Source: Candidatus Latescibacterota bacterium
GTDB taxonomy: Bacteria; Krumholzibacteriota; Krumholzibacteriia; WVZY01; JAKEHA01
Assembly: GCA_022615275.1 (NCBI GenBank)
Contig: JAKEHA010000277.1
Span: 1-11,264, forward strand
Direction of reading: 5' to 3'
Length of the DNA stretch: 11,264 nucleotides
Position 1 is the stretch's first letter; the number at the start of each line of letters is the position of its first letter. The notes beneath the pieces were generated by a model. It had not been told where the DNA came from, searched no databases, and saw nothing but the letters and a program-made list of their open reading frames with translations. A program made the translations under genes and the position numbers. Positions 1 through 6,502 of the stretch are shown here, piece after piece.

Positions 1-1181
1 ACGTCACCGGTGCGCGCGACCTCGTACGCGATCGTCGTCGACGGATTGAACGGATTCGGGTAGTTGCCGATCAAGCGGGCGGCTCTCGCGTCCGGTGTCG
101 CCACGACACCGGTCGGCACGCCCGCGAAATCTTCGACCGTGAACAGGTACAAGCCGTTGTCGCTGTCGGATACGTATACGATGCCGCCCGGACCGAACGG
201 ATACACGCCGTAGGCGCCTTCGTAGCCGTCGCCCGTCAAGGCCGGGGCCGTGTCGTAGGTGTCGAGCAGCACGACGTCGGAGGGGTTCGACACGTCGTAC
301 ACGCGGAAGCCCGCGGAGTAGTGAGACACGAAGGCGAAGTTCCCGATGATGTACAGATTGTGAATCGTCGACGTGAGATCGAAGAACGACTCCACCTTGG
401 TCGGCGTGGCCGGATTGGAAATGTTCCACACCGTGCAGTCCGCCTCGGTGCCGACCGCCAGTTCGTCGCACAGAAAGAGATGGTTGCCGTCCTCGGTGGC
501 ATCCCCGCTGTGGTGATAGTTGATGGTGGGGTCGACGATCGTGCCGAGCAGCTGACGGCTGTTGATGTTGGAAATGTCCCAGATGGCGGTGAAACCGCTG
601 TAGCCATGGAAGTCGTACAAGCGATCGTGCTCGAGATCGACGGTTGAGTCGTGCCCGCCGGGCGTGCCGTCGAACCAGAGATAGCCCCCGGGTGTGGGAT
701 CGGCGTTGAGGTCGTAGCAGCGCAGGCCCGGGATTTCCGCGAATAGATAGCCGCCGGGATGAATCGCAAACGCGTGCGCGTTGGTGAAGGCCGGCGAAAT
801 GAGAGGAAGGTCCATGTTCGTGATGTCGATAGCACGGCTCGACGCGCCCGCGTGGCCGAATCCTCCTTCGCATGAATAGATGTAGTTACCCCACACCTTG
901 ACGTCGAAGCCGAACACACCCGCGCCCGTAATGACCTTGCGAACGAAAGGGTTGGTGGGATCGGTGACGTCGATGATGATGGGTCCACTGTCCCAATCGC
1001 CGATCACGGCGTAGGCGCGCCCGTCCCGCTCGAAGCCCCACAGGTTGCAGAACTGATCGCCGCTGGGAGGTTTGATCTGACCCACCAGCGTGATGTCGCC
1101 GCGCGCGGCCCACGCGACGGGAGCGAGCACAGTCAACAGCAAGAAAGTAACAAGTCTCACGGTTCGCGTTGGACGGTGCAT
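1..1181 (-). CDS. Choice-of-anchor B (LVIVD-repeat) secreted protein, C-terminus cut by window edge
   Basis: The frame is open from the ATG at 1181 to the left edge (393 complete codons). Residues 1-25 form a signal peptide (basic start, hydrophobic 10-23, AWA cleavage site). The body carries LVIVD-like beta-propeller segments such as PIIIDVTDP, AIWDISN and FRVYDVSNP. The stretch HHSGDATEDGNHLFLCDE (223-240), together with HNLYIIGN and VYPFGPGGIVYVSDSDNGL, matches the choice-of-anchor B family. Residues 373-380 read NYPNPFNP, the start of a FlgD-like/type IX sorting-style C-terminal domain, which the window truncates. The protein is therefore probably exported and surface-attached or released; its ligand is unknown. 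There is no Shine-Dalgarno before the ATG; see the promoter at 1188-1216. It lies 59 bases downstream of the gene at 1241-1846 and may be co-transcribed with it. Two longer-looking frames over the same DNA are shadows. Confidence 0.9.
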   Translation of the reverse strand, partial: MHRPTRTVRLVTFLLLTVLAPVAWAARGDITLVGQIKPPSGDQFCNLWGFERDGRAYAVIGDWDSGPIIIDVTDPTNPFVRKVITGAGVFGFDVKVWGNYIYSCEGGFGHAGASSRAIDITNMDLPLISPAFTNAHAFAIHPGGYLFAEIPGLRCYDLNADPTPGGYLWFDGTPGGHDSTVDLEHDRLYDFHGYSGFTAIWDISNINSRQLLGTIVDPTINYHHSGDATEDGNHLFLCDELAVGTEADCTVWNISNPATPTKVESFFDLTSTIHNLYIIGNFAFVSHYSAGFRVYDVSNPSDVVLLDTYDTAPALTGDGYEGAYGVYPFGPGGIVYVSDSDNGLYLFTVEDFAGVPTGVVATPDARAARLIGNYPNPFNPSTTIAYEVARTGD

Positions 1182-1187
1182 GACGAA

Positions 1188-1216
1188 ACGCTACGCGCTA
1201 AGCGCGAACCGGTCAA
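1188..1216 (-). promoter_or_regulatory. Possible sigma-70-type promoter giving a leaderless mRNA
   Basis: On the minus strand TTGACC (1216-1211; 5 of 6 to TTGACA) is followed after exactly 17 bases by TAGCGT (1193-1188; 3 of 6 to TATAAT). The -10 hexamer ends six bases before the ATG at 1181, so transcription would begin at or next to the start codon. This would fit the absence of a Shine-Dalgarno. The weak -10 keeps confidence low. The 6-bp inverted repeat ATCCAT-N4-ATGGAT (1216-1231) abuts the -35 and could be an operator, or chance. Confidence 0.3.
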
Positions 1217-1240
1217 TCCATACCGATGGATACGCGATCG

Positions 1241-1846
1241 TCATGACCCGTCGTCCGCCCGCACCATCTTTGCCTCCACGCGGCGCACCAGTTCGCCCGA
1301 TCGGTTGCGAAGCGCGGCCCCGTCGATGGGTGCGTCGGACGTGTCGGCGGGCGCCCCGACGACCAATGACGGCTCGGGCAACTCCGCCGCGAACCGCGCC
1401 GAGGTGTCGTAGAGCCACACGCCCGCGCGAGACGAGTCACTCTGCCACGGCGCAGCCGCAGCACCGGAGGGGTCCCAGAAGACCACGATGCGAGGATCCG
1501 CCGCGCGGCCCGCCAGCGACGCCGCGCGCAGCGACGAATCGAGTCCGTGCAGCACGACATACGCGCGCAAGCGCTTGCTCGGGTTTCCTCTCACGACGGC
1601 AGCCACCGTGTCGAGGGTCGCGGCGGACGAACTCCCGTCGACGGGAACGACGGCCACGATGCGTACCGTTCCCTGCGCCAGGTTCAAGAACGCGGCCACG
1701 TGCGCGAACTTTTCGACGCGACGCACGTTGGGCTGGTCGGTGGTCGCGGGGGGCGCGCTCGCGGGCGGGTCTGCCATCGACGCGGCGGCCCAGTGGCACA
1801 GAACCGCGAGGGCGAGGATGCGAATACGGCGGTCGAGACGGTTCAT
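1241..1846 (-). CDS. Small secreted protein, thioredoxin-fold-like without redox cysteines
   Basis: This 201-residue protein begins with a signal peptide (NRLDRRIR then hydrophobic 9-22, cleavage near residue 25). I start it at the ATG at 1846. A GTG 18 bases upstream (1864) is in frame but would add MTCPRC before the signal peptide. The core has alternating strand and helix: VRIVAVVP (61-68), AYVVLHG (95-101), RIVVFWDP (119-126), GVWLYDTSARF (142-152), LPEP (156-159). From memory this layout resembles exported thioredoxin-like proteins that carry a Cys/Sec-x-x-Cys after the first strand. Here that place reads DGSSSA and the mature protein has no cysteine, so redox activity is unlikely. The family assignment is inference; the safe name is hypothetical secreted protein. 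It probably has its own promoter (TATAAT at 1897-1892) and may be co-transcribed with the downstream choice-of-anchor B gene. Confidence 0.7.
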   Translation of the reverse strand: MNRLDRRIRILALAVLCHWAAASMADPPASAPPATTDQPNVRRVEKFAHVAAFLNLAQGTVRIVAVVPVDGSSSAATLDTVAAVVRGNPSKRLRAYVVLHGLDSSLRAASLAGRAADPRIVVFWDPSGAAAAPWQSDSSRAGVWLYDTSARFAAELPEPSLVVGAPADTSDAPIDGAALRNRSGELVRRVEAKMVRADDGS

Positions 1847-1891
1847 ACAACGGGGGCAGGTCACGGTACTTCGGGGGACGGAACGGCCACC

Positions 1892-1900
1892 ATTATACCA
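1892..1900 (-). promoter_or_regulatory. Extended -10 promoter element (TGGTATAAT)
   Basis: Read on the minus strand, the sequence TGGTATAAT is a perfect extended -10 box (TGn plus consensus TATAAT). It lies 45 bases before the ATG at 1846 and just downstream of the hairpin that follows the peptidase gene. No good -35 is present (best candidate TTCCGT at 18-bp spacing), which is usual for extended -10 promoters. Such an AT-rich hexamer stands out in this GC-rich DNA. Confidence 0.5.
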
Positions 1901-1944
1901 CCTCGCCGCGCTTCGACGGAAGGCTCTCTCGTGCTCCCCATCCT

Positions 1945-1977
1945 GGCTCGCACCGAGGGCTTCCCTCGGTGCGAGCC
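1945..1977 (-). terminator. Perfect 15-bp hairpin after the peptidase gene
   Basis: GGCTCGCACCGAGGG, a 3-base loop, then its exact reverse complement. It starts 5 bases after the stop codon of the M14 peptidase gene. Position and strength suggest a terminator or an RNA 3'-end stabiliser for that gene. No T-tract follows on either strand, so it is not a textbook intrinsic terminator. Confidence 0.6.
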
Positions 1978-1982
1978 CCTGC

Positions 1983-4832
1983 TCACCAATCGACGCGCGT
2001 CGTCGTTCCGCACCCCGGACCCAAGAGCAGCGCGTTCAACAGCAGGCGTTCGGCGCCGTGGAAGTAGCCGCGGAAGTTCGGGGTCGAGACGAACACGATC
2101 ACCTGGCCGCTCCCGACCGCGTCGCGCGTCGCGTAGACGCTCTCCGCCCAGCGCGTGCGGGCTTCCTCCCAGAACAACCCGGAGAGCCGCAGTCGGTCCG
2201 CCGGTGCGAGACGCGCCGGCACCACCGTCGACTTGGTGACGAAGGTGCGGCTGGTATTGAGCAGGGCCGGAATCGTCTTGCCGCAGCCGAAGGCGAGCCA
2301 GTGCTCCGGGTCGAGGTCGACCGCGACGATGGCGCCGCGCGGCGCGAGTTTTCTCGCGACCTCGTCCTCGCGTTTGCGGGCTTCGAGGTCGCCGGCGGAT
2401 TCCTTCTCTTCTTTCTTCTCTTCGGCTTTCGCAGCCTTCTTGGCCTCACCCGTTCCCCACAGTGCGAGGCTGTCGACGACGGGCGAGAACGCGCTCTTTG
2501 CCAGCGCCAGCGACGCAACGTAATCGGGCAGATCCTTGAGGACCTGATCGCGCATGCGCACGGATGCGATCGCCACCGACGTGTCCGCGAGCATGGCCGC
2601 GCCCGCGCCGTCCGCGACGAGCGTGCCGCCCGCTTCCACCCAGGTCTTGAGATTGTCGAGGCCCGACTTGCGCAGCACCCCGCGATAGGCGTCGACCCCG
2701 CCCGAATAATCGGGGAGCACGATCACGTTGTACTTGGAAAGATCGGTGTCGGCGACGCGCGCCACGTCGACGATCGAGGTGCGCAGGCGAAGTCGGCTGT
2801 CGAGCAGATGCCACGTCACCCCGAAGCTGTACGAGTTGGTTCCGGTGCCGGCGACGAGCGCGATCCTGGGTGCCACCAGCAGCGTGAACTCGTTGCCCCC
2901 GAGGTCGGCGTACGCGCCCGACCCCAGGCCGCCGTCGACGCCGATCACGGCGACCCCCGCCGCTCCCGCCAGCGCGCGCAGCTTCGCGACGTCGAGGCCA
3001 GGATTGCCGGCGCGCCGCACGAGGAAGCTGCCGCGCGGCATCGGCGTTTCGCCGGCGCGGAACGGCTTCTGCGCGCACCACACCTTGATATCGCTCTCGA
3101 ACAAGCGCGCGACCAACTCGAGCGCGCGGTCGTCGCGACCGTCGAAGGCGAAGCCAACCTTGGCGCCTTCGTTGGCCAGTCCGCCCGCAGGCGCGGCGAT
3201 CGCGTAGGGCTCGGCGTTGAGGCGCGGGGCGCCGTCCACGACGTACGCATCCAGCCCGTACGCGAGCGGCAGCGACCACCCGGTGGTGTCGTACAGCCGC
3301 GAGTCGCCGCGCGCGAGGATGTCCTTCTTCTCCGTCACCAGGAACGAAGTCGGTATGCGAATGTCGAACTCGAGGATGGCTTCGACGAGCTGCCTCATGG
3401 GTTGATTGGTGCGAACCAGCGCACTCCCGGCGGGGACGGCGACGTCGCGCGCCTCGGTGCCGTCCCACGCGCGCGCGCGGGAGAGCTTCGTCGCCTTGGT
3501 GGTGCGCTCGACCTCGATGTGCTGGTGCTGCAGTTTTTCGACGAAGCGGTCGAGGCGGGTGGGATTGCCGCCGGCCGCGAACACGAACGTGCGCGGCTTG
3601 GCGCGCAGGTTGTCGACTTTCTGGCGGTGGTAGTCGTTCAACAACTCGGCGCGTCCCGCCGCCACCGCGGACAGGTTCGCCATCGAGCCCACGAACTGGT
3701 GGTGGACGGTCTCGCGATACGTCATCACGGTGCCGTCGGGGCGCTTGATCTGCGATCCGTCCACGCCGGCCTGCTCGAACAAGAACCCGACCGCCCCCAA
3801 GTAGATCGCCCACGAGCTCCCGTAGCCCGGGTACAGCTCTTCGTTCCACTCGCGCGTGTAGTAGCTCCACCCGAAGCGGTCGAATTGCGACGCGTGCTCT
3901 TTCGCCACGCGCTCCCACCACTTGTGGATGTAACTCACCATGTACGGGTTGAAGGGCTCGCGCGGCGGCGAGAACAGATACGTGTCGAGCGGGCCCATCT
4001 CGTGGCAATCGAGCAAGTAGTGCGGCATCCAATCGAGGATGGCGGCCGTGCGTCCCCGCGTCTCCGGGTGCACCAGCGCGAACCAATCGCGGTTCAAGTC
4101 GAAGAGATAGTGGTTGGTGCGTCCGTACGGCCACAGGCCGGTGTGACTCATGCTCTGCACGTCGTGGCTCGCGACCACACCGTTCCACTGCGCGAGCTGG
4201 GTGAGCCAGCGCGTGCGTCCGTCGGGGTTCTCGGTGGGGTCGATGACGACGACGCAATTGTCGAGGATCTCCTTGGTCGCGGCGTCGGTGCCGGCGAGCA
4301 GTTGATATGCGAGCTCGAGCGCGGCGTCGCAGCTCGAGAGCTCGTCGCCGTGGATGCCGTAGGCCATCCACGCCACCGCCGGCGTGCGCGCGACGACGTC
4401 GCTCGCCTTGGTATCCCCGAGCGTGCGCGGGTCGGCGAGCTTGCGGCAGTCCGCCTTGATCTCGGAAAGGCGCGCCGCGTTGGCCTCGGAGGCGACCACC
4501 AAGTACACGAGCTTGCGCCCTTCGTACGACTCGGCGTAGGTGTGCAGCTCGGCGTTCGGGAGCTGATCGAGGTACTCGAAGTAGCGCACGATGTCGGCGG
4601 GCGAAGCCGGAAACGAACCGACCGGGTAGCCGAGGAAGTCCGAGGGCGAGCGGACGTCGTCCCGATAGGATCCATCGGGCCAGAAGGGGGCGGTGTAGGT
4701 CCCGGTGCCGGGCCCGGTCCCGGTGCCGGGCCCGGTCTCGGTGCGCATCGCTTGGAGGTCGACGGGGGGAGCGGCGGCCGCTGGGCCGGCGACGAGGGTC
4801 AAGAACCCGACCAACACGAGAACGTGACGCAT
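1983..4832 (-). CDS. M14-family zinc carboxypeptidase-like protein, secreted, 949 residues
   Basis: Predicted exported metallopeptidase that trims peptides in the periplasm or outside the cell. Signal peptide at 1-20. Zinc ligands H161 and E164 (GIHGDE) and H277 (LLDCHEM) follow the M14 H-x-x-E...H pattern. N247-R248 (FDLNRDW) matches the substrate-carboxylate Asn-Arg pair, and E353 (LFEQAG) is the candidate catalytic glutamate. The catalytic domain spans about 75-395. The roughly 550-residue extension is unlike ordinary carboxypeptidases of 300-400 residues. It includes a region resembling a class I amidotransferase fold (about 655-770; VIVLPDYSGG, WVEAGGTLVADG), a Lys/Glu-rich stretch at 796-825, and the end motif YFHGAERLLLNALLLGP, which I associate with long M14 proteins of this kind. 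A TGPGTG repeat lies at 33-44. No Shine-Dalgarno is visible; the ATG is chosen for the signal peptide. Its substrate is unknown. Confidence 0.92.
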   Translation of the reverse strand: MRHVLVLVGFLTLVAGPAAAAPPVDLQAMRTETGPGTGTGPGTGTYTAPFWPDGSYRDDVRSPSDFLGYPVGSFPASPADIVRYFEYLDQLPNAELHTYAESYEGRKLVYLVVASEANAARLSEIKADCRKLADPRTLGDTKASDVVARTPAVAWMAYGIHGDELSSCDAALELAYQLLAGTDAATKEILDNCVVVIDPTENPDGRTRWLTQLAQWNGVVASHDVQSMSHTGLWPYGRTNHYLFDLNRDWFALVHPETRGRTAAILDWMPHYLLDCHEMGPLDTYLFSPPREPFNPYMVSYIHKWWERVAKEHASQFDRFGWSYYTREWNEELYPGYGSSWAIYLGAVGFLFEQAGVDGSQIKRPDGTVMTYRETVHHQFVGSMANLSAVAAGRAELLNDYHRQKVDNLRAKPRTFVFAAGGNPTRLDRFVEKLQHQHIEVERTTKATKLSRARAWDGTEARDVAVPAGSALVRTNQPMRQLVEAILEFDIRIPTSFLVTEKKDILARGDSRLYDTTGWSLPLAYGLDAYVVDGAPRLNAEPYAIAAPAGGLANEGAKVGFAFDGRDDRALELVARLFESDIKVWCAQKPFRAGETPMPRGSFLVRRAGNPGLDVAKLRALAGAAGVAVIGVDGGLGSGAYADLGGNEFTLLVAPRIALVAGTGTNSYSFGVTWHLLDSRLRLRTSIVDVARVADTDLSKYNVIVLPDYSGGVDAYRGVLRKSGLDNLKTWVEAGGTLVADGAGAAMLADTSVAIASVRMRDQVLKDLPDYVASLALAKSAFSPVVDSLALWGTGEAKKAAKAEEKKEEKESAGDLEARKREDEVARKLAPRGAIVAVDLDPEHWLAFGCGKTIPALLNTSRTFVTKSTVVPARLAPADRLRLSGLFWEEARTRWAESVYATRDAVGSGQVIVFVSTPNFRGYFHGAERLLLNALLLGPGCGTTTRVDW
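4701..4736 (-). repeat. Perfect 18-bp tandem duplication inside the peptidase gene
   Basis: Two identical 18-base units (plus-strand unit CCCGGTGCCGGGCCCGGT) lie head to tail, flanked by diverged partial copies. They are in frame and encode two TGPGTG hexapeptides just after the signal peptide. The repeat is a likely slippage site that would change linker length without breaking the frame. Confidence 0.9.
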
Positions 4833-4987
4833 GGAGGAACGCTCGCTTTGTAAGAGACGGGAGATTCCGTGAACCTGTTGTACCTTAACGCCTTACGAAA
4901 GCAGGCGGGAGTCCGGCCGGTTCACGAACGAAGGCCGGAGGATAGCGAAGGCCTTGCTCCGGTGTCAAACGGCGGGAAATCGGCGTA

Positions 4988-5011
4988 AACTTCCGGGTCC
5001 GGATTCTCGTC
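4988..5011 (+). promoter_or_regulatory. Candidate ECF-sigma promoter (AAC-N17-CGTC)
   Basis: AAC at 4988-4990 (in GTAAAC) is followed after 17 bases by CGTC at 5008-5011. ECF promoters usually have an AAC-containing -35 and a CGT-containing -10 spaced by about 16-17 bases. The element lies about 60 bases before the first gene of an operon that encodes an ECF sigma factor, as expected for autoregulation. The motif is short, so chance is possible. Confidence 0.4.
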
Positions 5012-5060
5012 TCATCCAACAGGTACATATCCGAACTGGAATTTCGGGCCACTTCGAGCC

Positions 5061-5065
5061 GGAGG
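5061..5065 (+). promoter_or_regulatory. Ribosome binding site (GGAGG) for the DUF4097-type gene
   Basis: GGAGG sits 6 bases before the ATG at 5072. It fixes that start and agrees with the signal peptide that follows. Confidence 0.75.
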
Positions 5066-5071
5066 CGACGC

Positions 5072-5905
5072 ATGAAGCACACGATCATGATCCTGGCGAC
5101 GGCGACTCTCGTGTTCGCAACGCTGACGACACCGTCGGCGGGTAAGGACGACAAGAAGAAGAACGACAGCAAGTGGAGCGGCAAGACCGAAAAGGAGATC
5201 ATCAACCTCGACTACGCGGTCGGGAAGAACGCGCGCTTGAGCCTCTCCAACTTGAACGGCGGAGCGACCATCACCGGATGGGACAAGAAAACCATCGAGG
5301 TCACGGCCACCAAGCGTGCGGGTTCGCGCGAGTTCCTCGACGACGCGACGGTGCAGGCCGACCTGAAGGACGACCACCTCCGCATCGAAGTCGACTACGC
5401 CTTCGACGACGGAGAACGCTACATTGACAGCGATTTTGTCAGCGTCGAGTTCGAGATTCGCGTGCCGCGCAGTATCGAGATCGACCGCATCGAGCTCGTC
5501 AACGGCGGCATCGATATCGCGGATTTGAGTGGAGAGGTCAACGCGGCGTCGGTCAACGGAGACGTCATCGGAGAGAAGCTGTCCGGCGACACGCGTTTGT
5601 CGACCGTGAACGGCGACGTATCCCTCTCGAGTGTGGCCGGTCACGACGCCGTCACGCTTTCGTCGGTCAACGGCTCGGTAACGCTGTACCTGCCGCGCGA
5701 CGTAAACGCGAAGCTGTCGGCGAGCACGGTGCACGGCGATATCCGCGGCGACCTCGGCCACGGCGTGACGCACGCCGGCAACTCCATGGACGCGGTCCTG
5801 GGAACGGGCGGCCCGCGCATAGCGCTGGGCACGGTCAACGGCGACATTCGCATTCGTCGCGCGGGCTCGGACGCACGCGACGATTCCGACGATGATTCCG
5901 ATTGA
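5072..5905 (+). CDS. Secreted DUF4097-type beta-repeat protein
   Basis: This 277-residue protein has a signal peptide (1 to about 23, hydrophobic 5-20) and then a lysine-rich mature start (KDDKKK). The body repeats a strand-turn unit of the form V-N-G-D-V/I: LNGGATI (61-67), VNGGIDI (143-149), VNGDVIG (161-167), VNGDVSL (179-185), VNGSVTL (199-205), VHGDIRG (220-226) and VNGDIRI (255-261). This is the hallmark of DUF4097/LiaG-like putative adhesin domains, thought to form a stacked beta structure in the envelope. It ends in a strongly acidic tail (DARDDSDDDSD). It is the first gene of the sigma-factor operon, and its stop codon touches the sigma start. Its role is unproven; location and company suggest an envelope-stress effector or sensor. 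Confidence 0.9.
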   Translation: MKHTIMILATATLVFATLTTPSAGKDDKKKNDSKWSGKTEKEIINLDYAVGKNARLSLSNLNGGATITGWDKKTIEVTATKRAGSREFLDDATVQADLKDDHLRIEVDYAFDDGERYIDSDFVSVEFEIRVPRSIEIDRIELVNGGIDIADLSGEVNAASVNGDVIGEKLSGDTRLSTVNGDVSLSSVAGHDAVTLSSVNGSVTLYLPRDVNAKLSASTVHGDIRGDLGHGVTHAGNSMDAVLGTGGPRIALGTVNGDIRIRRAGSDARDDSDDDSD

Positions 5906-6502
5906 ATGCGCGAGCAGTCGCCGCAACTGGTCGAACGGTTGCGAGCGGGGGAGCCCGCCGCGTTCCGAGAGATGGTCGAATGTTACCAGCGCGACATCTA
6001 CGCGCTCGCGTACGACCTGTGCGGCAACCATCACGACGCCGAGGACCTTTCGCAGGAAGTATTCATCAAGGCGTTTCGCGGGATCGGGAACTTTCGCGCG
6101 GACGCCAAACTGGGAAGCTGGTTGTACCGAATCGCCATGAACGCACACATCGACAGCAAACGAAGGAAGCCGGTTCAGCTGGTCAGCATCGACGCCTACG
6201 CGTCGGATCCGGAGGAGCCGGCGAGCGATCGCATGGCGGAGCTCGCCGCTGCCGAAGCGCGGCCCGACCAAAGCGCGGGTGCCGCGCGCTTCCAGGTCGA
6301 CGTCGAGAACGCGCTCGGCGTTCTGTCGGCGCAAGAGCGTACTGTGTTCGTGCTGCGTCACTACCACGACATGAAGATCGGCGAAATATCGGAGTCGCTT
6401 TCCATCGCGGAGGGGACCGTCAAGAGCCTCCTGTTTCGCTCGATGCGGAAGTTGCGCGACCGCCTCTCGCACTATCGCGACGAAGTGGGTGACCCCGCAT
6501 GA
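5906..6502 (+). CDS. ECF-family RNA polymerase sigma factor (RpoE-like)
   Basis: 198 residues, the usual ECF length. Sigma region 2 covers about 20-88: the core-binding helix DAEDLSQEVFIKAFR (44-58) and the -10-recognising LGSWLYRIAMNAHIDSKRR (69-87). An acidic linker (about 98-128) leads to sigma region 4 at about 132-186, with a helix-turn-helix in KIGEISESLSIAEGTVKSLL (157-176) for -35 recognition. The ATG immediately follows the TGA of the DUF4097 gene (TGAATG) with no Shine-Dalgarno of its own, so translation is probably coupled. Its last bases overlap the next gene as ATGA. The adjacent zinc-finger gene is the expected cognate anti-sigma factor. The target regulon is unknown; the operon's own promoter is the first candidate. 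Confidence 0.95.
   Translation: MREQSPQLVERLRAGEPAAFREMVECYQRDIYALAYDLCGNHHDAEDLSQEVFIKAFRGIGNFRADAKLGSWLYRIAMNAHIDSKRRKPVQLVSIDAYASDPEEPASDRMAELAAAEARPDQSAGAARFQVDVENALGVLSAQERTVFVLRHYHDMKIGEISESLSIAEGTVKSLLFRSMRKLRDRLSHYRDEVGDPA

Larger units (their letters stand above)
4833..5071. other. Divergent intergenic region between peptidase and sigma-factor operon
   Basis: These 239 bases separate two divergent genes and should hold both promoters. Overlapping inverted repeats are visible: TCCGGCC (4912-4918) with GGCCGGA (4933-4939), and CCGGAG (4935-4940) with CTCCGG (4957-4962). The two stems share bases, so they cannot form at once. A direct repeat CGAAGGCC occurs at 4929-4936 and 4946-4953. 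The ECF promoter candidate is listed separately. I see no convincing promoter for the peptidase side and no small gene. Confidence 0.5.

Noticed and set aside
4..873. 289- and 250-codon minus-strand frames at the left edge
   Set aside because: They overlap the choice-of-anchor B gene in other frames and have low-complexity Arg- or Ser/Thr-rich products. The true frame runs off the window.
1216..1231. ATCCAT-N4-ATGGAT hairpin as a terminator
   Set aside because: Only 6 bp, AT-containing and without a T-tract; at most an operator-like palindrome.
1488..4853. 1121-codon plus-strand open frame antisense to the peptidase gene
   Set aside because: Its product is Arg/Ala/Val-rich with no family features, while the opposite strand encodes a peptidase with signal peptide and catalytic motifs. 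High GC makes long antisense frames common.
5012..6472. 486-codon minus-strand frame opposite the DUF4097 and sigma genes
   Set aside because: Antisense shadow; both plus-strand genes carry clear family motifs and a ribosome binding site.
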